Source: Dunaliella salina | Taxonomy: Eukaryota > Chlorophyta > Chlorophyceae > Chlamydomonadales > Dunaliellaceae | Length of the DNA stretch: 12,454 nt | Assembly (NCBI GenBank): GCA_002284615.2 | Contig: MU070002.1 | Coordinates: 150,007 to 162,460 of the forward strand | Reading direction: 5' to 3' | Shown: piece after piece, positions 1 to 6,475 of the stretch | Numbering within the stretch: the stretch's first letter is position 1 | Layout of the letters: each line of letters starts with the position of its first letter | The notes under the pieces: generated by a model | Databases searched by the model: none | What the model was told of the DNA's origin: nothing | The model's input: the letters and a program-made list of their open reading frames with translations, nothing else | Translations under genes and position numbers: made by a program

Positions 1-291
1 TGGACCTTGAGACGGCGATCCAGATGGCCGAAATGCTGACTGACGGAGGCCCTTTTGTCACACATTCCTTTTGGCCTTGCAGAGACTGTGGCAGACGAGA
101 AGCTAATACATGTGGACCTTGAGACAGCGATCCAGATGGCCGAAATGCTGACTGACGGAGGCCCTTTTGTCACACATGTTCCCTGTGGCCGTGCAGAGGC
201 TTGGAGCGGTGGCGGATGAGAAGCTGATACAGAAGGACCTTGAGACGGCGATCCAGATGGCCGAGGCAGATGAGGATGGGCGTACGCTGAG
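1..291 (+). repeat. Tandem repeat, ~112-121 bp, exon-bearing
   Basis: The block 'ggaccttgaga(c/a)(g/a)gcgatcc' recurs at positions 1, 113 and 234, so about 2.6 copies of a 112-121 bp unit are present, the first cut by the window edge. Each unit holds a possible acceptor ('ccttgcag' near 75-82, 'ccgtgcag' near 189-196) followed by a coding-looking segment. In the aligned stretch, copies 2 and 3 differ mainly at codon third positions. The two copies are in different frames (spacing 121), so they would have to be separate exons rather than one continuous repeat protein. The spacer between them, about 160-196, shows no clear GT donor. Confidence 0.8.
197..291 (+). CDS. Candidate internal exon, unknown protein (partial)
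   Basis: After a possible acceptor at 195-196 the frame starting at 197 reads a short helical-looking peptide containing VADEKLIQKDLETAIQMAE. The upstream repeat copy (about 82-160, another frame) reads VADEKLIHVDLETAIQMAE. Between the copies I count five synonymous codon changes (gca/gcg, gac/gat, cta/ctg, aca/acg, gaa/gag) against two replacements (H/Q, V/K) before they diverge. This is the pattern expected of a selected exon that was duplicated. The 3' boundary is uncertain: the frame stays open to about 397, and I see no strong donor right after the conserved part. I do not recognise the family. It could also be a relic of a duplicated exon no longer used. Confidence 0.3.
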
Positions 292-327
292 TTGCCCGGG
301 TGTGGACCCAAAGCAGCAACGCCTGTT

Positions 328-710
328 TGTGCTGACGTGGTGCCACCACCAGCTAGGGTGCTTGGCGCGAAAGGCCATGAATCTGCCGCGCGCAAAGTGA
401 GTGGTAAGGGGCTGTTGCTTGTGCTGACCTGGACTGGGTGTTGCCACATGCTCATGGGTGCTCATCGCAGAAAGGCCCAGAACCTACTGCACACAAATTG
501 TGTGTTTGGGGCTGCTTATGCTTACATGGACTGGGTGTTTCCACGATGTTGTGGGTTCTTGTTGCAAGAAGGCCCAAAACCTGCCGCTTGCGAGGTGAGG
601 GGCAAGGGGCTTTTCCTTGTGCTGACCCGGGCTGGGAGTCGCCACAAAGTATGGAGTGCTCATGTCATAATGGCCTGCATTGTGCAAAGTCAGTGCCTAG
701 GGGCTGCAGG
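328..710. repeat. Diverged tandem repeat, ~92-101 bp, four copies
   Basis: A block resembling 'tgtgctgacctggactggg' begins at 328, 420, 517 and 618. It is followed in each complete unit by an A/G-rich block resembling 'gaaggcccaaaacctgc' and then by a 'gtgag(t/g)gg..aaggggct' segment. Two plus-frame copies encode similar short peptides (AKGHESAARK and QEGPKPAACE), but the spacing is not a constant multiple of three and I see no selection pattern. I treat this as non-coding tandem repeat, possibly intronic. The recurring 'aaa/gtgag' could act as a decoy splice donor. Confidence 0.7.
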
Positions 711-1215
711 GGGGCCTCAAGAGGAGGGGAAGGGCAACCTTTGGTTTGGTTGGGCTGGGTTGGGACTGATGGGATGCTCAGGAGGAGTGGTGCAAGGGGC
801 CTTCAAGAGGAGGGGAGGGGCAACCTTTGGTTTGGTTGGGTGGGGATTGATGGGATGCTCAGGAGGAGTGGTGCAAGGGGCCCTCAAGAGGACGGGAAGG
901 GCAACCTTTGATTTGGTTGGGTTGGGATTGATGGGATGCTCAGGAGGTGTGGTGCAAGGGGCCCTCAAGAGGAGGGGAAGGGCAACCTTTGGTTGGGCTG
1001 GGTTGGGTTGGAACTGATGGGATGCTCAGGAGGAGTGGTGCAAGGGGCCTTCAAAAGGAGGGGAGGGGCAACCTTTAATTTGGTTGGGTTGGGACTGATG
1101 GGATGCTCAGGAGAAGTGGTGCAAGGGGCCCTCAAGAGGAGGGGAAGGGCAACCTTGGGTTGGGCTGGGTTGGGTTGAGATGGATGGGATGCTCAGGAGG
1201 TGTTGTGCAGGGGGC
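709..1215. repeat. G-rich minisatellite, 81/86 bp units, about six copies
   Basis: The anchor 'gggatgctca' lies at 771, 852, 933, 1019, 1100 and 1186, giving spacings of 81, 81, 86, 81 and 86. Each unit runs 'gggatgctcaggagg', then 'tggtgcaaggggcc', then 'tcaagaggaggggaagggcaacctt', then a G/T-rich run. The 86 bp form carries extra 'ggttgggctgggttgggttg'-type sequence. The plus strand is extremely G-rich and C-poor. Long ORFs on both strands (for example 717-968 on the minus strand, proline/threonine-rich) are a by-product of the 81 bp (27-codon) period; the 86 bp units break the frame, which argues against a protein. Confidence 0.93.
1157..1174 (+). other. Perfect G-quadruplex motif in the minisatellite
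   Basis: GGGTTGGGCTGGGTTGGG is four G3 tracts separated by 2-nt loops, a textbook parallel G-quadruplex pattern. Near-matches with three G3 tracts plus GG pairs occur in other copies (about 746-768 and 992-1011). Folding in vivo is inference. Confidence 0.75.
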
Positions 1216-1235
1216 ACAGTGAGAGTGTCTATAAG

Positions 1236-1319
1236 CACTGGCAGAGGGACACTGGCAGAAGGCCACTGGCAGAAGGACACTGGCAGAGGGACACTGGCAA
1301 AGGGACACTGGCAGAGGGT
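1236..1319. repeat. 14 bp minisatellite, six copies
   Basis: 'cactggcag/a(a/g)gg' starts at 1236, 1250, 1264, 1278, 1292 and 1306, an exact 14 bp period with few substitutions. It sits where a neighbouring ~100 bp repeat has a single 'aagcactgacagaggga' (about 1495-1511), so it probably arose by local expansion inside one unit of that larger repeat. Confidence 0.93.
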
Positions 1320-1321
1320 TT

Positions 1322-1595
1322 GTGAGGGTGACAAAGTGCACTGCGGGAGCGTCAGCATGTGTGGTAGGGATGAGCAGGATGCAGTGTCAGAGTGCCAATA
1401 AGCAAGAACAGGATGATTTGTAAGGGTGGCGACATGCACTGCAGCCAAAGTGTGTGTTGAAGGTATGAGCATGGTGCAGTGTGAGAGTGTCCGTAAGCAC
1501 TGACAGAGGGACAGGGTGATATGTGAGGGTGGCAAAGTGCACTGCGGGAGCAACAGCATGTGCTGAAGGGATGAGCTGGATTCAGTGTGCAAGTC
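1322..1595. repeat. ~98-103 bp tandem repeat, 2.7 copies
   Basis: 'gt(g/a)agggtgg/ac' begins at 1322, 1420 and 1523. The units share 'aaagtgcactgcgggagc', 'agcatgtg', 'gggatgagc', 'gcagtgt(g/c)agagtgtcc(g)taagca'. A further part-unit (about 1205-1240) precedes the 14 bp array. No coding signal. Confidence 0.85.
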
Positions 1596-1645
1596 AGCAT
1601 GGACTGCGGTGCCACAAGCGCCGCAGGATCACAGATGCAATTCAA

Positions 1646-1765
1646 GATTGCCAAAAAATGGTGTACTGTTGCGAGTGCAAGATTGCCCAAAAATGGTACT
1701 GTTGCGTGACTGCCAAAAAACTTGTTGTTGCAAGATTGCCAAAAAACGTACTGTTGCATGTGCAT
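1646..1765. repeat. Short A-rich tandem repeat 'gattgccaaaaaa(t/c)g...ctgttgc'
   Basis: Units start at 1646, 1681, 1708 and 1734 (spacings 35, 27, 26) and carry 'ga(t/c)tgccaaaaaa' followed by 'gtactgttgc'. Two more copies lie beyond the hairpin at about 1927 and 1950. The last unit before the hairpin and the last after it continue into the same tail ('gtgcattttgcgc(g/a)catt'), so the hairpin lies between two direct copies of this repeat. Confidence 0.85.
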
Positions 1766-1780
1766 TTTGCGCGCATTGCT

Positions 1781-1871
1781 TGGGGCACTGTGCATTTATA
1801 CCTCCTGCTCTCTCTCCATTGCACTTTGGGCAATGGAGAGAAAGCAGGAGGTATAAATGCACAGTGCCCCA
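1781..1871. repeat. Long near-perfect inverted repeat (hairpin), 42 bp stem, 7 nt loop
   Basis: The left arm 1781-1822 and the right arm 1830-1871 are reverse complements except for one position (41 of 42 pairs), separated by the loop ACTTTGG (1823-1829). In a plus-strand transcript the odd pair would be C-A; in a minus-strand transcript it would be a G-U wobble, so the minus-strand RNA would be paired along the whole stem. The arms contain TATAAATGCACAGTG and a pyrimidine/purine tract. Such a stem could be a foldback element, a small-RNA precursor, or simply the product of an inverted duplication. No flanking target duplication is obvious beyond the direct A-rich repeats. Confidence 0.95.
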
Positions 1872-1931
1872 TGGGCATAAATTCGTAGGCATAAATGCAC
1901 AGTGGCCCAGGAGGTATGAATGCACAGTGCC
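1848..1931 (+). repeat. Tandem copies of the hairpin's right-arm end
   Basis: The outer right-arm sequence 'aggtataaatgcacagtgcc' is repeated in slightly altered form at about 1887-1907 ('aggcataaatgcacagtggcc') and 1910-1931 ('aggaggtatgaatgcacagtgcc'), with a shorter 'gggcataaatt' near 1873. Part of the inverted repeat was therefore also copied in direct orientation. Confidence 0.8.
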
Positions 1932-1994
1932 AAAAAATTGCTGTTGCAAGACTGCCAAAAAACGTACTTTTGCAAGTGCATTTTGCGCACATTA

Positions 1995-2335
1995 CTACTA
2001 CACATACTGCAACATAAATTGTTTGCACCAGGGGTTGAGGAATTGCTGTGGGTGAGCGGGCTACAGGCACTGGCGGCTGCAGCTTACATCAGCTCACAAA
2101 AGAACGCAGCCACTACTACACACACTACCACATAAGTTATTTGCACCAGGGTGTGAGGAGTTGCTCTGGGTGAGCGGGCTACGGGCACTGGCGGCTGCAG
2201 CTTGCATCCGCTCACGAAAGAAACTCGTTATACTTTATCTGTTGGTTGCCTACTTACTGTGCTAACATAGTTTATATTCTGGAAAGTGCATATTAGGTGG
2301 AGGAAAAATGCGGCCACCACTACTACTGCCACATG
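1995..2335. repeat. 118 bp tandem duplication with partial third copy
   Basis: The segment starting 'ctactacaca(t/c)act' at 1995 recurs at 2113 (offset 118). It includes 'tttgcaccagg', 'gggtgagcgggctac' and 'ggcactggcggctgcagctt'. A third, partial and more diverged copy ('aaaaatgcggccaccactactactgccacat') lies at about 2304-2335. The intervening 2225-2300 is AT-rich unique sequence. No convincing ORF. Confidence 0.88.
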
Positions 2336-2439
2336 CTAGCATGCGGCAGTGGAACGTAAGCGGTGGTGGAAGCCTGCTTCAAAATGTGGGAGGAAGGCTC
2401 CATACATGGCCTGGTGAAGCTGCTTCACCAACATGGCCT

Positions 2440-2797
2440 ATTAAAGCTGCCTCACCAATATGGCAAGGCCATCTGTGCCTTGTGCGCCATGGGCCACATG
2501 AAGCACCGTTTCACAAGCGAGGCAAAGCCCTTTTGTTCTCATGTATGCTTTGAAGCCCACACATGACTTTACTTGGCCAACTTGGCAAGGCCATCTGTGC
2601 CTTGCACATCATGGGTCGCATGGAGCACTTTCCACAGGCATGACAAAGCCATTTTTTGCTGTGCGCATCATGGGCCACATGATGTTGCTTTACCTGCGTG
2701 GCACGCCACTCGTGCCTCATGCACGTGGTGACCTAGCTGTGGGGTGATCTAGCTGTACCTGCCTACAAGGGCAGCTTAGCCAAGGCAAAAAGGGGCA
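2440..2797. repeat. Diverged relatives of the 49 bp repeat
   Basis: 'ggcaaggccatctgtgccttg' occurs at about 2462 and 2584 (offset ~122), each followed by 'catcatggg' or 'cgccatggg' blocks and 'cacatga' or 'catgaca' blocks. These match the consensus of the regular 49 bp array that follows (ccatccatgcct..gcatcatgcc). I read this as an older, decayed part of the same array. Confidence 0.6.
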
Positions 2798-3190
2798 CAT
2801 GTGATGCTTGTCCACCCGCATGACAATGCCATCCATGCCTCGTGCATCATGCCCACTTGTCGACCAGCATAACAAGGCCATCCATGCCTTGCGCATCATG
2901 CCCGCATTTCCACCTGCATGATTAGACCATCAATATCTCATGCATCATGCCCACACTTCCACTTGCATGTCAAGCCCATCCATCCCTCGTGCATCTTGCC
3001 CCAACTTCCACCTCCATGACAATACCATCCATCCCTCGTGCATCATGCCCACACCTCCACACGCGTGACAATGCCATCCATGCCTGGCGCATCATGCCCA
3101 CTTGTTGACTAGCGTGGCGACAAGACCATCCATGCCTCGTGCACCATGCCCACAATACCACCGGCATGATGTCCCAGCACTTGTGCCACA
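2798..3190. repeat. 49 bp minisatellite, about eight copies
   Basis: The anchor 'catcatgccc' (and variants) lies at about 2798, then 2845, 2894, 2943, 2992, 3041, 3090 and 3142, so five consecutive spacings are exactly 49 bp. The consensus has a 'catgcccac', a 'cca(c)ctgcatgacaa' and a 'ccatccatgcctcgtg' part. A stray unit occurs at 3265-3285. A period of 49 is not a multiple of three, so the minus-strand ORF here (2970-3590) is not a repeat protein. Confidence 0.93.
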
Positions 3191-3644
3191 GCGCTAATGA
3201 AGACTCATGTTTTTTGTTTTCAGTGTTCAAAACTTGAGCACTGTCAGCGTAAGTCCATGATGGCGAGCTGCAAGGCCATCCATGCCTTGAGCGCCGCGCC
3301 ACCCAGGCCCCACGCATGGTCCTTGTGGTACCGCTCGACCAGCACGACTCAACAAATGACATGTCACCTAGCGTAAATGGATGGACAAAATGTCCTCCTG
3401 TGCTTTGCTTGGCTGACAGCATTAAGGGGGGAAGCTCTTCAAACGAGCCAGTGAGAGCATTGGTACGGTTGGGGACGGCATTGTTCCGTCTGGAGGAGTG
3501 TGTCCTCTGCGATCGAAAGCTGCACTGACAGTGTGTTTGTGACTCTGCCAGAGGGCTCCATTGCAGAGTTTCGCCATGGATTCCCATCACAGAAGCCTCG
3601 CAGCTGTTGAAAGGGGGTGCATTTGTCTGTTTTGGTGCTCCTCA
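3191..3644. other. Stretch without a supported gene
   Basis: Mostly unique sequence between two arrays. It contains 'ttgttttcag' (3215-3224), which resembles a splice acceptor, one stray 49 bp-type unit and several open frames, none with clear exon boundaries at both ends. The segment 3629-3660 ('ctgttttggtgctcctcag') recurs at 4262-4284, so the next repeat block has already begun. Confidence 0.5.
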
Positions 3645-3910
3645 GCCATTGGAGGAGCACGTCAAACAGGCAATTGTGCTGCAGTTGTGCTGCTTCACAA
3701 CATGTCTTGTCCATTTAAAGAGCACGTGGAACAGGCAATTGTGCTGCAGGTGTGCTGCTTCACAACATGTCTCGACCTTTCAAGGAGCACATCAAGCGGG
3801 TGTAGCTGTGTTGCAGTTGTGCTGCCTCATAACTTGCCTCTACCATTCAAGGAGCACATCAAGACGGCAAATGTGCTGCAGTTGTGATGCTTCATGACAT
3901 GTCATGAAGC
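3645..3910. repeat. 65 bp tandem repeat, four copies plus a distant partial copy
   Basis: 'gagcac(g/a)tcaa/ggaa' anchors at 3657, 3722, 3787 and 3854 (spacings 65, 65, 67). Units run 'gagcacatcaagcaggcaattgtgctgcag', 'ttgtgctgcttcacaacatgtct', 'cgaccattcaag'. A fifth, isolated copy with the same leading 'tttggtgctcctca' lies at 4268-4330. The copies differ by scattered substitutions without codon-position bias. Confidence 0.9.
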
Positions 3911-4033
3911 TTCATGAGAATCGAGAGTAGGGTTGTTTTTGAAAGGGAGGAGTGTGCCCCAGGAAGAGTGTGCCGCAGTTGTGATGCTTCATAACATGTC
4001 GTTAAGCTTCATGAGAATCGAGAGTAGGGTTGA
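3882..4033. repeat. 97 bp-spaced direct duplication
   Basis: 'tgtgatgcttcat(g/a)acatgtc' followed by 'aagcttcatgagaatcgaga' and 'gtagggttg' occurs at about 3884-3935 and 3981-4033. The second copy continues into a purine-rich stretch (4030-4095) that reads EKEVSKRAEEAPKRLLDLA. This is charged and possibly coding, but without defined exon ends. Confidence 0.85.
3889..3910. repeat. 22 bp perfect palindrome
   Basis: The core CTTCATGACATGTCATGAAG, extended by one G-C pair on each side, is exactly self-complementary. It lies at the end of the last 65 bp unit. The equivalent sequence 97 bp downstream (about 3986-4007) is not palindromic, so the symmetry is specific to this copy. Confidence 0.95.
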
Positions 4034-4125
4034 GAAGTCAGAGAAAGAGGTTTCAAAGAGGGCTGAAGAGGCCCCAAAGAGGCTCCTTGACCTTGCCACA
4101 TGCACAACCCTCTTTACCCAAACTT

Positions 4126-4480
4126 AATCATGATGCTTCATGCAATTTTGGTAACGTTCCGTGCAGGGAGCACTTTGAGCTGGCAATCAAGTACGCAGAT
4201 ACCCACAATGTCGGACTGGCCTGCCGCTACTTTTGCTTGTGCATCATCACTCAGATGAGCTCTGTCTATTTTGGTGCTTCTCAACCATTCAAGGAACACA
4301 TCAGGCGCGCAATTGTGCTGTTTCACAACCTGCCATGATGAAGCACAACAGTCATGATGCTTAATGCAATCTCGGTACAACCGCACAGGGAGCACTTTGA
4401 GCTGGCGATCAAGTACGCGGATCCCCACTATGTGGGACTGGCCTACTGCTATTTCTGCTTGTGCATCATCACTCTGATGA
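4126..4480. repeat. 222 bp-spaced duplication carrying an exon
   Basis: About 130 bp starting near 'catgatgctt(c/a)atgcaat' (about 4129 and 4351) is present twice, with an insertion of one stray 65 bp-type unit between the copies. Each copy has an AG acceptor ('cgtgcag' 4160-4166, 'cgcacag' 4382-4388) followed by the same coding-looking exon. Confidence 0.85.
4167..4254 (+). pseudogene. Upstream copy of duplicated exon, apparently without a donor
   Basis: After the AG at 4165-4166 the frame reads EHFELAIKYADTHNVGLACR and onward to about 4254. Against the downstream copy I count five synonymous third-position changes and four replacements in 28 codons. Unlike the downstream copy it leads into repeat sequence with no GT donor that I can see, so it is either an unused duplicate or an alternative exon with a boundary I cannot place. 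Confidence 0.35.
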
Positions 4481-4536
4481 GTGTCAAGAAGGCTGAGCCA
4501 GAGGAGAGGCCAGGGATCACCCTCCAGGCCATAAGC
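4389..4536 (+). CDS. Candidate exon of an unknown intron-rich gene
   Basis: Bounded by 'cgcacag' (ending 4388) and 'gtgagt' (from 4537), a consensus plant/algal donor. The exon is 148 nt: one leftover base, then 49 codons starting EHFELAIKYADPHYVGLAY and ending PGITLQAIS, so it ends on a codon boundary. That fits the next candidate exon (4991-5080), which reads from its first base. The N-terminal part looks helical (ELAIKYAD) and could belong to an alpha-solenoid or TPR-like protein. I considered a WDHD1/Ctf4-type region because of the 'AIKYA' stretch but cannot support it. The codon-position pattern versus the upstream duplicate supports coding function. Confidence 0.45.
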
Positions 4537-4990
4537 GTGAGTGATGATCCCATCATTTGCTTGTATGGATATGAAGTGCTAGCTTTTTGTGTCAAGTGTA
4601 TGCTAGCTGTGCCTAGTGTAGGTTTTGAGGACCTCCTGCTGAGGGCCCTGCTAGCTCGCGAGTTAAGGGACCTTCCCTTAATGCACAGGCCTCTGGCCTG
4701 CGTGGACACTCCTTTTCTTTTTGCCATGCCCGAGCATTGATGTATGTGTTCCGCAAAAGCAGCGACTTTGTGCCAAGGCCAGCAAGCAGGGCTCTCTTTG
4801 TTTTGCATCTCCATGCTGTCTTTTTTTGTATGTGATGATGCAGATGTGTGGAGGAAAAGCTTCATGCTTGCACTGAGTGGTATAGGAGTTCTTTTTATCT
4901 GTTCATTTTCTAGCAAAATAATCACCTGACTGACTAATCACCTGACTGACAATGTGTACATGTTTGATATTTTTGCGGTCCTGTGTACAG
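4537..4990 (+). other. Probable intron
   Basis: Starts GTGAGT and ends 'cctgtgtacag'. It contains two short perfect hairpins (4663-4681 and 4686-4700), a 16 bp direct repeat 'atcacctgactgac' (4921-4950), and 'gctagctgtgcctagtgtagg' (about 4604-4624), which resembles 7864-7884 in a dispersed repeat. The frame happens to stay open from 4537 to 4740, so an alternative reading through the donor is possible. Confidence 0.4.
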
Positions 4991-5080
4991 ATATTTCAAG
5001 ATGGTGTAGCAGCTGAGAAGAGGACCTTGCGCTATGTGCCCATGATCAGAGACATTGAGCTCCCGCGCAAGCTTGCCAAG
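4991..5080 (+). CDS. Candidate 90-nt phase-0 exon, unknown protein
   Basis: Flanked by 'gtcctgtgtacag' (acceptor) and 'aag/gtgaga' (donor). It encodes 30 codons, IFQDGVAAEKRTLRYVPMIR followed by DIELPRKLAK, beginning and ending on codon boundaries. Both splice signals match the consensus well, and the frame is closed by stops soon after the donor (TGA at 5216). Family not recognised. Adjacent exons in the chain are 4389-4536 and 5510-5596. Confidence 0.5.
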
Positions 5081-5509
5081 GTGAGAAGAAGTGGTGTAGT
5101 ATTGAAGTTTCAAATTGTAAGAAAGCACAAAGCTCGGTGGATCTTGAGCTTGTACAAAGCAGCAGAGCAAAAGATGCGGCTGTGGAGGTCAGTCAAATAT
5201 GAAATCCAGCCAATGTGAATTTGGAATGGTGAGAACCTGAATCTTCTGACTTAGTGCATTTTGGGCAGTGTGCTAGCTGACAATGCCTGCAAATTTGCCC
5301 TCATATGTGCATGCTGGAAAGCGCAGACAAATTTGTAACACAAAAATGGGCTCACTCAAAAAATTTGGTCGCTTTCAGTGCCAGCAAACCCAGCTTGGGC
5401 TCCAGAGGACTGTACCAACGCTTTCACCAAAAGTGCAAGCTTAGGGTAACCTGTGACTCTACATTTTCCAATTGTGGTGCTTGATAATGCATCAATGACA
5501 ATGTTACAG
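5081..5509 (+). other. Probable intron
   Basis: From GTGAGA to 'atgttacag'. It has typical low coding signal. A possible extra exon lies at 5379-5447 ('gctttcag' acceptor, 'agg/gtaacc' donor, reading PANPAWAPEDCTNAFTKSAS), but its phase does not fit the flanking exons, so I did not include it in the chain. Confidence 0.35.
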
Positions 5510-5596
5510 GTGAAAAAGAGTGTTCAGCCCTTGCCCAAGATTCAAAAGTGGATTGAGGATAGCATGACTGCACTGTATCTCTGGCCCTCTTTTCAA
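5510..5596 (+). CDS. Candidate 87-nt phase-0 exon, unknown protein
   Basis: Acceptor 'atgttacag' (5501-5509, weak pyrimidine tract), donor 'caa/gtaatg' at 5597. It encodes 29 codons, starting VKKSVQPLPKIQKWIEDSM and ending WPSFQ, again beginning and ending on codon boundaries. The amphipathic lysine/tryptophan-rich sequence looks protein-like. No family recognised. Less certain than the 4991 exon because the acceptor is weak. Confidence 0.35.
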
Positions 5597-6042
5597 GTAA
5601 TGGAAGTCTCAAGGAATTGGACTATCTATACCTTTTGCTGCTGCTGACGTATTTCGTTCGTATACATGTCGGCTTGTGTGATATGCATGGCAGCCAGCTG
5701 CTCTTGTCTATTTTGCCTTCTTGACACTCTACCATTCATCTGTGATTGCCTTCTGACAACATAGCTTGTTTGCATGGACAGCATTCTCTAAATGCAAGGC
5801 TTCTTCTTTCTTCTTCTCCCTTCCTCACTCCTCTTTGACTGCTTTCTGACAACATGCCTTGTTTACGTGGGCTGCCTTCTTTTTATGCAAGGCAGGTCAC
5901 TGAATGAGGCGTGAGTAGTGCCATTGGAAGCCACGCTGAGCAAGTAGCAACCAAGCTGCACTTGGGCTACTATTAGTATCATCTGCTCCAAATTCTGAAA
6001 ACCTTTGGCTTTGGATGTGCGCGATGCTCAGCCAAGGAGACC
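5597..6042. other. Stretch with a 93 bp-spaced duplication (probable intron)
   Basis: 'ttctgacaacat' with 'cttgttt(g/a)c(a/g)tgg' and 'atgcaaggc' occurs at 5751-5803 and 5844-5893 (offset 93). The segment between, 5803-5835, is a pyrimidine-rich 'cttcttctttcttcttctccc' tract. A possible 36-nt exon at 6032-6067 ('gctcag' before, 'gtaaga' after) is too short to judge. Confidence 0.6.
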
Positions 6043-6373
6043 TTGTCTACATTGGACGTCTGGAGGAGTAAGACTGCTGAAATTCAATTAGGAGCGCAAG
6101 CAGATGTCCCTCCTCGGGACCTCTTCTTCCTGCTTTCTTTCTTTGATGCCCTGAGAGAATCGCCCCCCTGTAGCAAGGGTTGGCCGATCCCATGTGTGGG
6201 CGAAGGGGGAGATAAGGGCGCCAAAATGCAGTATAGGGGGACGGATACAAGCCCCCAAGATTTTGTAGTGTCCACTGACTTTGGCACTCAGGATCATGGC
6301 ATTGAATGGAGGCGTGGCACAACCAAAAGCCGCATGAGGCTGAGCAGTGGTTTGGGGCTCCGGCATGTACACA
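6043..6373. other. GC-richer segment open in four overlapping frames
   Basis: One plus frame (6043-6390, 115 aa) and three minus frames (6047-6322, 6084-6287, 6088-6372) are all open. The density of stops is unusually low for this window, but no frame has a recognisable domain or splice boundaries. It could be a fragment of a transposable element or simply compositional. No function assigned. Confidence 0.35.
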
Positions 6374-6475
6374 TAAGGGTTAGGGTTTGAAGTTGCAACC
6401 CTAAACTTGCAAACCCTCGGGCTTAAACCCTAACCCTATCCCTGAGCCCCTATCCCTGACCTCAAACCCAAACCT
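6374..6475. repeat. Head-to-head telomere-like heptamer tract
   Basis: A short run of 'taagggttagggtttga' (6374-6390) is followed, in opposite orientation, by 'accctaaac', 'aaaccctc', 'ttaaaccctaaccctatccc' and degenerate 'tatccctgagcccctatccc' up to 'cctagggt' at about 6473-6480. The motif matches TTTAGGG/CCCTAAA, the telomere repeat common in plants and many green algae. It is too short and degenerate to be a chromosome end; it is an interstitial relic. Confidence 0.75.

Noticed and set aside
717..968. Minus-strand 83-codon frame with proline/threonine-rich repeats
   Set aside because: It is the 81 bp minisatellite read in one frame; the 86 bp units break it and nothing indicates selection.
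292..1017. Plus-strand 241-codon frame, longest in the window
   Set aside because: It runs through two different tandem-repeat families; openness is explained by repeat composition.
1995..3190. CRISPR-like array
   Set aside because: Repeats are contiguous tandem units with no unique equal-length spacers, and the context is eukaryotic.
2970..3590. Minus-strand 206-codon frame, among the longest in the window
   Set aside because: Half of it lies in the 49 bp array, whose period is not a multiple of three, and the rest shows no domain or splice evidence.
4167..4536. Identification of the exon protein as a WDHD1/Ctf4-type replication factor
   Set aside because: Based only on a short 'AIKYA' resemblance; the neighbouring exons do not match what I know of that family.
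4663..4700. Two small perfect hairpins (ttaaggga/tcccttaa and caggcc/ggcctg)
   Set aside because: Stems of 8 and 6 bp are expected by chance in 12 kb; inside a probable intron with no other support.
5379..5447. Exon-like segment reading PANPAWAPEDCTNAFTKSAS
   Set aside because: Phase does not fit the exons at 4991-5080 and 5510-5596; kept only as a note inside the intron.
6032..6067. 36-nt exon-like segment between 'gctcag' and 'gtaaga'
   Set aside because: Too short to judge coding; its phase-0 reading is not protein-like compared with the neighbouring candidates.
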